Positions 47,455 to 59,217 of a DNA stretch of 64,000 nt are shown here, piece by piece. The DNA comes from Ophthalmolycus amberensis (Eukaryota; Chordata; Actinopteri; Perciformes; Zoarcidae). The number at the start of each line of letters is the position of its first letter. The stretch's first letter is position 1. The stretch lies in contig JAFEUB010000736.1 of assembly GCA_024529925.1 (NCBI GenBank), positions 62,001 through 126,000 of the forward strand, written 5' to 3'. Under the pieces are notes generated by a model. That model was not told the DNA's origin. It worked only from the letters and a program-made list of their open reading frames with translations, and ran no database searches. A program made the position numbers and the translations under genes.

Positions 47455-50400
47455 CTGCAGGGGGAGAGAGGGAGCACACGTGTCACCAACACAGGCCAAC
47501 CTCAGAAGCAATGATAGATAGTTCAGTGACGATAGTTAACGGCCTATCAAGTGATTATAATAGTAAAAGCAAACAGCCAGATAAAACCGGCAAATAACTA
47601 GATGGGTAAATGTTGAAATAAAACCCCCGCCTGAGTAAGATGCGTTTGTATTTTCTGATACACACCATGTGAGGCCGGCGATGTCTGTGCACGAGCGTGA
47701 GGAGGAATGAGGTTGGAGTTCAACTGGGGCTGGATAGACAGCTCTGAGAGAGAGCAGAAAAACAACCAAATGTTTCGTTATCCATAAAATATGACGAGTG
47801 CATCGGAGGTCAAATACAAGAAAGACACAGAAGAGATCAAACTGAAAAAAACAAGAAACCCGGAGGTGAACTGACCGACGGGACTGAAGTTGAAGAGGAG
47901 CGGCAGTTCCCGTCCGCTGGGCAGGCGGGTGTTGGGCTGACGCAGCTCTTCGAAGAAGGGGTGCGCACACGCCTCCAGAGGAGACAGCCTGGTCACCGGC
48001 GTGTATTCCAGCAGTCGAGAGCAGAGGGCGATGGCCTCTGGTGGGGTGCGAGGCTTAAACACCTGACGGAGGAGAGAAATTTAGCTTCATGTGAATCCAA
48101 AGACTCTAGAATCCATAGAATTTTCCAATGGTATTATCTTATCCTATGAACGGCAAAAAAATCTGCTTCAGAAAGATATACACACTACAACTTCAGAATG
48201 GTGTTTGGATAACCACCATCCATGATGAATACTTTCCAGTCGTGGGAACATACCTTTGTCCAAGGGTGTGCTTTGATCTGAGGGAACTTGAACTCTGTGT
48301 AGTTAGGGTTCATCTCTCGGATCTGCTCCCTCGTTGGTGTCCCCAGAACCTGAAACAAAAATGAAAATATGAATCATTGGTACGTCCTGCATGCCTGTAA
48401 ACTAAATGTGGAGGAGGGACCGTCAGTGTGGATGATCACACAAATATCCGTTGTCATATTAAGTGTACGGCTCGCTTTGTCCTTCTGTATATACTCTTCT
48501 CCATTTCACAATACCTGTATTTGAATGTATTAAAAATACTATATTTACATACTCACACATTGATGTTTCTTTCACAATAGCTAATAGCAGTTTCTTGATG
48601 CTCAAAGCCAATACTGACGGCACTTTCAATCTCAAACTTTAGACCAAGTCTCCTTTCAGCCACTGTAGCATCCCGACTGTACCTTGATGATCTCTACTAG
48701 CTGGTCCACACCACTGTCCCCGGGGAAGATGGGCTGGCCCAGCAGCAGCTCGGCCAGCACGCAGCCGGCCGACCAGATGTCGATGTTGGATGTGTAGTCG
48801 GTGGCACCAAAGATGAGCTCTGGGGCGCGGTAGTACCGTGAGCAGATATAGGACACATTCGGCTCCCCCCGCACTAACTGCTTCGCACTAGAAGGCGGTA
48901 AAAATGGAGATGAAGCAGAGGAGGACAGTTCAGGAAGGGGACCGCCAGTCAACGTGAACCTCTCATTTCTCAGTGCGTCTGTTTTCACAAAACCACAGCA
49001 TGAGAGCAGTCGGAGGTGAGAAAAACACACGACGGATGAAAACGGGGGAAGTCGAGGCTGAGAAAGAGATGGTTACACAAACAGACCGCCTGCTAAACAT
49101 GCACGCCGAGACACAAGACGGTGTCGACAACGGAAAGAACGACGGAGACAGACCGACGCGTCCGGAGGCGGAGTCTGGTACTGACCTGCCAAAGTCACAG
49201 AGTTTGAGGATGGCCGTCTCTGGGTCCACCAGGAGGTTCTGGGGCTTGATGTCTCTGTGACACACGCCCTGGGAATGGATATAAGCCAGACTGCGGAACA
49301 GCTGATACATGTACACCTGAGGGGGGGGGGGGAGACACAAGAGATGGTTGGCATAAAGGTTTTAACAACTTTGACAGAATCATACAGATATTCCAGGAAG
49401 AAAAGCAAAGAAGAATTTGAGGATACCAAAGTTCACCACTGTCATGTCTTTTCCCTGTTCTCATGTTAAGTTTAATACCACTTTCATTATCATACTGGCC
49501 AAAGTATGAAAGTATGACGGAAAACTATTAGGGACAATATGGCCTTGAATTATCACAATCCCAGCAGTATACTACAATTCCTAATGAAATATATTATTTA
49601 CTGAATACAACCTGGATAAGAGGCAGAAAAGGATGGATGGCTTAACCAGTTGAAAATTATTAATTTGATCAAGATAATTTACGTTTTTGTTTAAACTCTC
49701 AGCTCCACTTTTAGTTTATAGATCTTCCTTCTAAATAAAATAGAGAAAAGACTAAATATTTCTGAGAAAATGAAAGAAAAATAAATTAAATTTAAGACTT
49801 GTTGTTGTTGTTGAGGAAACTGCATTCAAGGTTTTCAAGTCCTGCAGATAGCCTGGCAATTAATTGCATTGTATTCATCCAGACATTAGCTGGCTGTGTG
49901 AAAGGGGTTTGTGTGCGTGTGTGTAGGTTTTTCATCATGTGCCCCGATTGTGTTTTTGGGTGCACTGTGTAGGTAGGTGTGTGATGAAAGACACAGCTGT
50001 GTGTCTGATGCAGCCCGCGGTGCCGTGTTTCTACAACAAAACAACAATCCTCCCCGAAGACGTGCCACTATCTTCATCTCCTATTTGACATTTGTCTACT
50101 CGTCCTCGGTCAATGGTGTCATTCTCGATTCACCCAGTTAAGTCTGCACCCATTTAATGCGTCTGTGAAATGCAGACCGTAAGCATCTTAATATGACAAA
50201 CCACAGCGTCATCACCATTATCGTCACTACTACCCCCATGATGCAGTGACAGCAGGCTGGCAACCGATTACAAAACGATTACAGAGAACATGATGACTGA
50301 GAGGTGATGTTTAAAAAGGGGGCAGAGGGAGAGGAGGAGACCGGTGAGGAAGAGGGAAACAATGAGACCCAGGGGACAGGTGGGGGGGGGGGAGAAGACC

Positions 50401-53400
50401 CCCAGACCGGCTGTGATAGAAGTGTGTCGCTGGAGGATAGAGGGGCGACAGTGGAGAGAGAGAGATCAAGCCACAGGGGAGCAGCAGGCTGAGGAAGGGA
50501 AATGGGCCGTGAGACAGCTTTAACGTCCTCTCTGCTGCTGGAGACACAGCAAACACACAAACACTCTCCCCCTTTTAATAACAGGGAACCAAGTGTGTTA
50601 CTAACTGATTAACTCCTCTGGGACCATCGTTCCCTTTCTGCTTTCAAATTCCTTCAACAGTGAGCCTGTCTGGGGAAAAGCAAGCAGGAAACTACTTGCT
50701 TGTTTTTTTTACACCCACAGGCAATTACTGAACAAAATGTTACTTTCATTTCCCGTTCAATTTTGTCAAAAATGTCTCAATGAGTGAATAAACTCAACTG
50801 AAACGACTAGGACGATCCATCTAAATCGAATCCCTTTTGTTATCTGACAGAGCGCGAGAGAGCTTTTCCATGCCTGAGACGCAGACTGTGACTTAAAAGT
50901 TTCATCTTCTTAGAATTAAGTATTTACAGTAGTATACTTCTACCCATGAAAGCACAGATCTCTGCCAAAGATGAACAAACCTCCAACTTGCCAAGCAGCT
51001 GCCTTTCTCACAAATAGTTCTGTATGCGTGGGTCATCTGAGTGTTTTCTACAAAGCAGCACATGTTTGTCTGGATGTCAGAGGTTCCCACTACTAACCAA
51101 CACATGCAGCATTATCAGTTACAGCGGGAATGAACTTCAGATGCATTAATCCGACAGAAAAGACCAGACAGAATATTTCCTTCGAGGATTAAAACACTTT
51201 TAACTTATAATACACAGAGAAACCCCTGAATAACTGACTTGAATCAACCTTTGGATGCCCGTAGCAGTGTGGTGAACGCAGTGAAGAGGAAATGCCCACG
51301 TGCACACCCAGCTGTGTATGTGTGTATAATGTTGTTTAAATGTGTGCCCACCTTAACATAGATGATGGGGATGGTGGTCTTGGCTTTGTTGAAATGCCGA
51401 GCCACCCTGTACACTGTCTCTGGGACGTAGTCCAGCACCAGATTCAAATACACCTCATCTTTCTGGAAAGGAGGAAACAGAAAGAAAGGAAAGAGAAGCG
51501 TATAATTAGAGGCTGACAATGAACTCTGAACTACTGTAAATCTGATTTCATGAGTAGAAAACAAACCAATCTCATGAAATATGTTGGGTTGTACCGGGGG
51601 GTGAGGGAGTAATCAAACAATAACTATTGTAGCTGTATGCAATGATTCGTTTTATGATTGAAGATGGCAATATTCATCTTATGCTTTGCACTTATTAGCG
51701 AGGACTATCTGAAGCAAACAATGATTGAATAAACATTTACAGTTGATGCCGGTCATTGACAACATTTACACGTCATTAGTAATAAAAACAAATCTTTAAT
51801 TACGAGTGTAAACACAGTTAGCCTGCCACAGTTATTACTGCTAAAGTACAATTGAGTGTAAACATTGTCAGACTCACGGAGGATATTCAGACTCACTGAC
51901 ACCAATGTTATACTTAATTCATTAACAGCGATACTTATTTCTAGAGCGCACGTTTTAGAGGTTATGGATCAAAAGTCAAGTTTGACCGATACAGCTCATG
52001 TACTTGAATCTTTAAAATGTTGACTTAAGGGTGTGAATTTGATGTACAATAAAGACCCGGATCAACTTGTCTGAAACATGTCTGTGAATCATCATTGACT
52101 GGCCGGGTGTGGAGGCAGAGTGATTCATCTAGAAACACAGAAAAAGGTGAAGTCAGTGGGCACACACACACACACACACCTTCTCTCCACTGGAGTAGAA
52201 GAAGTAGCGTAGCCTCACAATGTTGCAGTGGTCCAATTTCCTCATAATTTGCAGCTCCCTATTCTGCAATGAGGAAAGGAAAAAGGAAGTGAAATGTAAA
52301 ACATTTTTAGTTAATCATGCAAAAATATGACAAACTAGCACAGGTCGGTAAGTCAGGACCATTACTGAAGAACATCATATTCTAATCCACAGAGTAAAGT
52401 AATAAACAACGTCATTTGCGTATTACTACCTTCTCTGCAGATGCAAAGTTTACAACTTTACTGTAACTGTTTGACAGTAAGCCCGTGTAAACATACCTTA
52501 AACCTCTTGTCTTGGAGAACTTTCTTAATGGCCACCATCTCCTGGCTGTCGATGAGGCGAGCCTGGTAGACCACCCCGAAGGAGCCATTTCCTATAACCT
52601 TTATGTCTGTATAGGACACTTCCTGTGGGCGGTCGGGGCCCTGCCCAGGTGTGGCTACCACCGTCGTCACCTTGCCACTGTCTCCTGTGGACGAGAGCAC
52701 AAATACGCCTTGTTAAAAAAGATCCTGACAGGGCTCAGAAGAAATTCACTGCAACATCATTTCCATGGATGAAGGGATGTTTAGAGATGTGAGAAACACA
52801 GTGACATGACTTAAATCCCTTCAGCCTTTAAAACCAGCGTTTCTCTAAGACAGAGACGTTAAACCAAACCCCTTTCATACCGGAGACACAAGCACGACGC
52901 AGGTCTACCGAGCTCGCATTCAACCGGAGCTAGACCCACTCATACGAGGCCGCTGTCAAACATTAAATCACTCCAACAATATTCTAAACATGCTAACAGC
53001 TCAAATACAACACTACTCATGTAATAACGAAATAAATGAAGGGATGATATTTGTTTCATGTTTTACTCGCAGCCAGCTTCTTTGCTCAGCTGGACAAATA
53101 TCTCTGCATAATATGGCACATTTTTGGCAACGTCCATTTACATTAAATTCCCATTCCAGATAGGAGAGCCTGGAGCACAATCCCTGCAGCCCACGTGTCA
53201 CCCAATTCAGGACGAAAGTCTCAAAGGCAGGTCGAGTGACGCGTGTTAATGCAGATTGCAGGTTTAACCTTCGTCTCGGTGGTGATCTGAATGAGGTGTG
53301 CACATTCCAATAATATAGGTCGATGTACTCCCTGTGTAAAGAGCCTGTTTAGCACATAGTTGTATTTAGTGCACTATACTTTTGTTATCATCACGTTATA

Positions 53401-56400
53401 GATGTTATGTTGGGATTAAAGTTCATACAACAGATGCATACATAGATTGGCATGCTATAAGCGGTATATTCTCTGGTGTTTATATTTGCCATTATGGTTT
53501 CTTTCAGAGCTACAATACAGGTACATGTATTATTGTTAAATGAGATGTTTACGGTCTGAGAGTAACTGACAGCTCTAGTTAGGGTCAAGTAGCTGCTCAG
53601 TGCCCGCGTTAGGTCAAAAATGATTTGACAAATCGCCACCAGAAGCAACGACACTGGGAGGGGAAGAGCAGCAGAGAGGAGGCCCGTTGCCAAAAGGCTT
53701 GTCAGAGCCTGTGATAAAAAATTGCGTGGACAGTAGCACACCCAGAAGTGCTACCATTTTCCTGGGCTTGCTCACTTCGCCTGTCTCAACAGGACCCCTC
53801 CTGATCTCTAGTAGGTCTCCCAAGTCTCAAAATGGAGTCAAATAATGAAGCATTTTGGTCTCTCCCATAAATTGACAAAACAAAATAACATGGCTCCATC
53901 AACTGCTATTTCTTTAACACTTAACAGTTGAATAAATTACAAATTAGATACCCATCTCCAATTGATTCTTGGTCACAAAAGACAACTCTATACTTTGCTA
54001 TTTTTTAACTTTTTTTTCAAGGTTATCATTAAACGGCAGCCGGTAGCGTAGCCACATGATTGGCCTAGATGTGATCTCAGCCCTCAGGTTAGCAGGAAAC
54101 ATTCAGCTTTTGAGATCAGTCAAGTTTGGTTCATGCACATTCCTGTATCCTCTATTCCTGCTCCACAACACAATGCTCCTCTGTACCTCCTTTTAGCATC
54201 ACTTTCACACTCTTTTCAAACGCGTTCGGTCAGAGGGGAGCACATTAAATATGGAGCAGCTGTGGCATGATAGTCCCTTGAATAATGAATGCAACAAAAA
54301 AAAAAATGAGCACTTTGCCCAGCTGTCAGTGAATAGCTTTGGTTTCTAAGAGCTAAAAGGAAGCCTGATGAGTAAGAGAAAAGGAATTAGCAGAGTGACT
54401 CTCATCACACCCACACTAATAAGCAATTAGCTTGGAGCTTGGTTATAAGTGGAAAACTCCAACACAGTTTTAACTTCAGCAACTGCATGATGAATTACAA
54501 CAGGTCTTTTATCATGCATCGCCTATAGCAGGGGTATTCAATTAAAGTTCAACGAAGTCCATTTAGAGAGAACTTCCTCATGTAAAGGTTCTGAACATCA
54601 CAATAATAATAACGTACCATGATTTAGTGCCATATATATTGAGTTAGCCAACAGTTGTTAACATCTGTATGTAGTTAACAACTGACTGCCAAATCAAATA
54701 AAGAATGTTTAATTGAATTGATTCAGTTTATTCAGGTGTGAAGTGATGTCAGCCAAGAAAACCACGATATTATATTTGTCTCATCTTCTAATAAGATAAA
54801 TTTGTGTGCAGGGACTTTATCTGTGGTTATTGAAACCACTCGTTTCAGCTCTATTCCTCTGTTAACATCATAGTTGGGAAGTGAATTAACATGTTAGGAT
54901 TCTGATCATATTGGGCTCTTAGATTGTTTATTAGCTGTGACTTCATTTCAGATGCGAGTGGGTACGTTTACACAAAAGACGTGTGCTTTGTCTCATAGTG
55001 GCGCGTCACATTACAGCTTTTAATACGGAATACACATATTTGATTGGCTGAGTAGCATCGCCTGAGATGATGTACAACGCATGTAATTGGTTGGAAAACT
55101 AGTGCTTCCCTAGATTTAAAATCTTTATCACACTGCATGGATCGGGATCATTTTTAAGTACGGTAACATGAGGCCAGATATAGCCGTGATTCCCGTGGCA
55201 CAACATACTGAGTCAGAGGCGCACTGAGAGACTGAATTTCATAATATTGGTGAAGAAACTGTATCTAATGTGGATTGGTCACGTCTCCACTGTCTTGGTA
55301 AACTGTTTCCACGATCTTAATCTACAATTCTCACCGTCTTGATGAAAGATGACCTGAGGTGGATTCACTTACTTGACCAGCTGTTGGAAGACATGTATAG
55401 ACTTGTTCATATACTAGTATTATATGATATTAAAAAATAATTGTCCAACCATATTTCACATATGTGAACACACTGTGGAACAGGTATTAATGAGGTCTTA
55501 AAGTATTAAACTTGTTTTAGGTACAAACTGTAATGTGTCCTTTGCACAGAGTATTGAAAACTGTCTCCCTCAGATTCATACTCTTTTTAATATTTGATCA
55601 AACCATTTCGGATTAAATATTTTCAACTGTTTTAATTAGGCCAAGTTCTAGTACAACTACTTGTGAAACTTAATTTCAAATGAAGAAGAGGCTTTGTCGT
55701 GTAGAAAAGGCTTAAATCCCTCAACATACGGTATTGAACAAAGTGCTGTTTTGGTATGGTACTTGCACTCTGGAAATAAATTTGCCATTGGTATCAAATA
55801 CTTTGAAATGATACCAAGTCCTAAGAATTTATTTGCATTGCATTTGTTTGGCCAGTTCTAATCCCTTTACATCAACGATTGGCATTATTCCTAAAGGCTT
55901 TGATCGGCCAAACTGTATCATTTGTCAGTCTCCATTGATCTTTGTCTCCTCTCGACCTCAATGATGACTTATAGTGTCTTAATTTGCCGAAGACACCATC
56001 AAGTTGTTCCTGTCTACATGTTTTTCTCTTTCTGTTGTCAGACAACTGAATGAGTATTAAGTAGTGATTCAATCGTGGCCTGTTAATGCAACCCGTTAAT
56101 AAAGAACAGTTATTCCTTCACTTCTGCACTAAAAGGTATTGATCAGTAAACACTAACCAGAGGTTAACGGTGACATCTGTCTCGTGCGACTGGCAGTATT
56201 GGAAAAATCCCAGTGAGAGTAGAGGTAGCAGAAAGTGACCTTCATATTATTGCAGCAGACACCATCCTCCCTTAAGATCAGGTTTGGCCATGCATATTGA
56301 TCCACAACAGAGGGCTTCGTTTTGGGTGTGAAAATATTTTCAGATTTAGTACCAATGTAGTCTAAAACAGCATTTTTGTGTTGTTTCTGCAGGGTCTAGG

Positions 56401-57829
56401 CACCTCCGACACAAGAACAATTCTTTCACGGAATGCAGAATATCCTGATGACCAAGACTGAGACATTATGAGAAGTGAAAAGTGAGCTCATATTCCACAG
56501 CAATGGATATGAATGAGCCAAATCACCTGATGGAGATCTGCTGATTGGCCGCATGTACGAACTCGAGTAAAGATTTACTACAGAGCAGCAGGAGTCGACT
56601 TTGATCTTTGACTTCCATTCATGTTCTTTCTTAGTCATTTCTCTTTTTCAAATAATCAATTATTGATCAAACATGTTATTTTCTGTCAGGGCCCCATAAG
56701 TTTCTCTTTCGAGTTTTGAAAATGCTATTTGACACGAGAGCTGTGATGCTATTTTCTTCCATCTCTCACTGTCGGTCCTTCTGCACACCTCTGTCCAACA
56801 CTACAGAATTCAATTTAGAAATTGGTAAACTTTTAAGTGGAAGACAAACTGTTTCCACTATACTAAGCTAGAATTCTCACTTTCTTGGTGAAAGATGACC
56901 TGAGGTGGATTTATGTACTGGACCAGCTGTTTAAATACACTGATGCTTTCATATATGCATTAATGTAGCCATCCAGGTAAGTGGTTAGATTAGGTTACGG
57001 TTAGGTCACCACATGCTGGTTAGTCAGTAGTTTGGGATACTTTTAATGATAATAATTTCCATTTCTTCAGGCTACCAAACGACGTACAGTGTTGCAACCC
57101 TAGTTTTGCACTCTGTGTGCAAGATCTGACCTAACCGAGGACGACGCCTAAAAAAAGTTAGACCGTATTATAATTTCCACCTGAAGCACTCTTTACAAAC
57201 GTTAGCAAGCTAGCTAGCTTCTACATCTGATATTAATGACGAGTATATTAGAGCGTTGGCTAACACCAACTCTATTCTTGGGTTACAATGCAAAAATAAT
57301 GGTTAGGTAATATTGCCGAAAACATTTACATAACGTTATTTACCGTCGAAATATGAAACGGCTTAGTTCAAATCGTGCCACCAGCAGCTAACGATAACGT
57401 TAGCTATGCGATAAAAGCCCCTTGATCGCAATGGTTCCTTAATGAAAAACACAGCTAACGTTAGCCGGACAGCTAACTTAAGTTAGCTCACCAGCTAACA
57501 GCTTGGTTAGCTAAGGTTAGCCAAGTGACAATGATCGACACTTAAGTACATTCCGACACATTTATCTAAAAAAAAAGAACGTACAACCCGATAATTTGTG
57601 TTAACGTGTAAAGCGGGCTTATGAAATAAATATAAAAATAATACTTACTGGGAAGTTTCAGATTCCCAAAGCTCGTTGAGCTGCTTCCACTAGCTTGTGA
57701 AGCCCCAGTCTTTCCTGTCGAGCTTCCGCCGGCTACTGCTGATCCGGCACCGGCTGCAGCGGACCCGGTAGCTCCGGGAGGCTCAGCGAAGGAGTTGGTC
57801 CTGGTCCTGGGCCGCCCGCTGCCGCTCAT
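47387..57829 (-). CDS. gsk3a: Glycogen synthase kinase-3 alpha
   Basis: Ser/Thr protein kinase (EC 2.7.11.26) that phosphorylates pre-primed substrates such as glycogen synthase and beta-catenin. It is a negative regulator in insulin and Wnt signalling, in cytosol and nucleus. Ten coding exons give 442 residues. The N-terminus reads RTRTNSFAEP; Ser13 sits in an RxRxxS context and corresponds to the Akt-inhibited Ser21 of human GSK3A. A Ser/Ala/Gly-rich segment fills residues 18-55. The kinase domain starts near residue 85: Gly loop GNGSFG (92-97), Lys114, the priming-phosphate Arg125, HRD Asp210, DFG Asp229, and activation Tyr245 in VSYICSRYY. The C-terminal tail ends NNST. The SFAEP motif favours alpha over beta. 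The paralogue subtype within fish (aa or ab) cannot be told. It lies head-to-head with the gene at 59218. Confidence 0.97.
47666..47743 (-). CDS. gsk3a: gsk3a exon 9
   Basis: The acceptor is TCTCAG before 47743 and the donor GTGTGT starts at 47665. It is 78 bp. It encodes ELSIQPQLNSNLIPPHARAQ and TSPASH. The ELS-IPPHAR pattern is diagnostic of GSK3. Confidence 0.92.
47876..48062 (-). CDS. gsk3a: gsk3a exon 8
   Basis: 187 bp, donor GTCAGT at 47875. It encodes VFKPRTPPEAIALCSRLLEY and the LSPLEACAHPFFEEL segment, the end of the kinase C-lobe, up to LFNFSPV. Confidence 0.96.
48254..48349 (-). CDS. gsk3a: gsk3a exon 7
   Basis: 96 bp, phase 0 to 0, acceptor TTTCAG, donor GTATGT. It encodes VLGTPTREQIREMNPNYTEF and KFPQIKAHPWTK, part of the helical C-lobe with the axin/FRAT-binding region. 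Confidence 0.96.
48683..48887 (-). CDS. gsk3a: gsk3a exon 6: activation loop
   Basis: 205 bp, acceptor TTCTAG, donor GTACAG. It encodes SAKQLVRGEPNVSYICSRYY (activation-loop Tyr245) to GDSGVDQLVEIIK. In mammalian GSK3 genes, as I recall, this stretch is split into exons of 107 and 98 bp, whose sum is 205. Confidence 0.96.
49186..49316 (-). CDS. gsk3a: gsk3a exon 5: catalytic loop
   Basis: 131 bp, donor GTCAGT. It encodes VYMYQLFRSLAYIHSQG, CHRDIKPQN (catalytic Asp210), and the Mg-binding CDFG. The acceptor's pyrimidine tract is a run of twelve C (49321-49332 on the plus strand as G). Confidence 0.96.
51352..51462 (-). CDS. gsk3a: gsk3a exon 4
   Basis: 111 bp, phase 0 to 0, acceptor TTCCAG, donor GTGGGC. 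It encodes KDEVYLNLVLDYVPETVYRV and ARHFNKAKTTIPIIYVK, including the hinge region (LDYV). Confidence 0.96.
52160..52179. repeat. (CA)n microsatellite at the gsk3a exon 3 donor
   Basis: A plus-strand CA run directly abuts the exon. In the transcript it begins with the donor GT itself. Confidence 0.93.
52180..52263 (-). CDS. gsk3a: gsk3a exon 3
   Basis: 84 bp, phase 0 to 0, acceptor TTGCAG. It encodes NRELQIMRKLDHCNIVRLRY and FFYSSGEK, with Arg125 of the primed-phosphate pocket and the alpha-C helix. The donor GTGTGTGTG is the first part of a (GT)n microsatellite. Confidence 0.95.
52497..52684 (-). CDS. gsk3a: gsk3a exon 2: ATP-binding lobe
   Basis: 188 bp, acceptor CCACAG, donor GTATGT. It completes a split Arg codon and encodes DSGKVTTVVATPGQGPDRPQ, the glycine-rich loop and AIKKVLQDKRFK. 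Confidence 0.96.
54533..54720. mobile_element. Possible hAT-like element end
   Basis: Intron 1 of gsk3a. It starts CAGGGGTATTCAATTAAAGT, like the ends of fish hAT elements. No matching right end was identified, so the limits are uncertain. Confidence 0.35.
55300..55391. repeat. 92-bp dispersed duplication, copy 1
   Basis: A same-orientation partner of equal length lies at 56845-56936. They share AAACTGTTTCCAC, AATTCTCAC and GAAAGATGACCTGAGGTGGA, with roughly four in five bases identical. Both lie in gsk3a intron 1. Confidence 0.8.
56845..56936. repeat. 92-bp dispersed duplication, copy 2
   Basis: Partner of 55300-55391. No terminal repeats or target duplications were seen, so the origin is unknown. 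Confidence 0.8.
57649..57829 (-). CDS. gsk3a: gsk3a exon 1: N-terminal regulatory segment
   Basis: The start ATG at 57829-57827 is the methionine of MSGSGRPRTRTNSFAEPPG. An upstream in-frame ATG would add 19 unrelated residues and is less likely. The donor GTAAGT starts at 57648. Low-complexity Ser/Ala/Gly follows, shorter and less glycine-rich than in human GSK3A. Confidence 0.93.
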
Positions 57830-58315
57830 CTTTGTGTGAACTAAAGCCGGGGCGAGGTTGAACGTTACCGAAAGCCAGACCGGCACAAACTTCCGCTCTA
57901 TATGTATGTATTTTAATATTCGAAATAAATATAAACTACACTTACAGCGTTCTGTATAGGTTGCCCGTCTCCCCCTTTCTTCCTCTGTAGAACGGTGACG
58001 GTGGGGGGGGGACTGGGGAGTTGACGCTCAACGACGTAAAAAGCTCGCAAGGGTTGTTGGGAAAGTGAGTTCTTGGGGGTCTTCAAGCGAACGAAAATAT
58101 GAACTCAAATTTAAAATAATCACGGTTGTAATTCGTAATATCTCAATGATACTGAAACTGGGTTAAGAACATGTAGCCAACACACATTGATCGTTTTAAT
58201 CAAAATCAAGTAACAATGTTTATAAGAATAAATTATTCTGATCAATTACAGTAAAAAAAAAAAAAAAAATTAAGAGTCTCGGGGGGGAATTGTTCGCTAA
58301 CGTTCGACAGAAAAA

Positions 58316-58337
58316 ACTACAATGCCCAGCAGGAAAG
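58316..58337 (+). promoter_or_regulatory. Candidate ZNF143 (SBS) site
   Basis: Reads ACTACAATGCCCAGCAGG, close to the known ACTACAATTCCCAGCAnnC motif of ZNF143/Staf, which is enriched at bidirectional housekeeping promoters. Confidence 0.6.
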
Positions 58338-58365
58338 CACAGTTTATGATTGACAGTCAGTCTGT

Positions 58366-58370
58366 CCAAT
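58366..58370 (+). promoter_or_regulatory. CCAAT box
   Basis: CCAAT within TGTCCAATCACAG, 30 bp from the ZNF143-type motif. The context fits an NF-Y site. Confidence 0.45.
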
Positions 58371-59217
58371 CACAGCTCCTGGAATCTTGACACTACCGCA
58401 TTGGGCACGGCTTCGTATCACACGAATGGAAGCGATCAGCGGGCAAACGTTTCATTTTACTCAATGAAATGCAATTTCCCACGGACACTTTTCAAATGTC
58501 TGCATCTCCACGCCACAGATGGTGATACGGGACTAGCAAAAAAAAAGAAAAGAAGAAGAAGGCGTACGCCCGTGTGACTGAAAGGGTGCTGATGACTACA
58601 CGAGGGATTGTCCAACGAGAGTAAATGAGAGGTAAAGGGAAAGAAGGGCCCGCCGTCATAGCCGGAGAGCTTCGGGGAAAAGTGGGTAGCGCCGCCTGAC
58701 GGACCGCCAGACGAACCGGGGAGCCGCCGTCAGGAAACCGCGGTGCCGAGAAAACAGGTCTGCGATATCGGAGGGAGCGCCGCCAACAGCTCTCCATACG
58801 CTATCACACACTGTAAACAAAGATAGGAATAACGTTTAGTATGGAGAATCGGACAATTGATTAGCGAGGATCTAGTGAGTGGTGGTCGTACTGTTAGCAT
58901 TAGAGGGCCTCCATTTAGCTAACGGCTGAAAATAGCGATGTTTGTTTGCGGTACTGTTCTTATCTGTGGAGACACTTGATGACACTGAAACCATGTATTA
59001 ACCATTTGATTGCTGCTACACAACTGCTGATTTAATATGGATACGTTTTAGTTTGACATGTTTATTCTGTATTTCCTTTACCTCAGGTGCTCTGACACTG
59101 ACCTTAATTGATTGGACACAGACCTCATCACCTGTCATCCATCATCTTTCATGATACACTTGCATCCTACACAAAAACACACATTTTAATACACACACAC
59201 ACACACACAGTACCAGC

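Larger units (their letters stand above)
57830..59217. promoter_or_regulatory. Head-to-head promoter region of gsk3a and the ZNF526-type gene
   Basis: The two start codons face away from each other 1.39 kb apart, with no transposon between them. The interval holds a ZNF143-type motif, a CCAAT box and CpG-containing GC-rich patches (57960-58030 and 58670-58790). A plausible 5' noncoding exon of the plus-strand gene ends at a GTGAGT donor at 58875 and would join the acceptor CCTCAG at 59081-59086. Exact start sites cannot be read from sequence. Confidence 0.7.

Noticed and set aside
47016..47597. 193-residue plus-strand open frame
   Set aside because: Antisense to the last gsk3a exon and 3'UTR, with no family resemblance.
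53391..53823. 116- and 69-residue minus-strand frames inside gsk3a intron 1
   Set aside because: No domain, no splice context and no resemblance to known proteins.
57566..57886. In-frame upstream methionine that would extend gsk3a by 19 residues
   Set aside because: The added residues do not resemble GSK3A, whereas the downstream MSGSGRPRTRTNSFAEP start matches the family.
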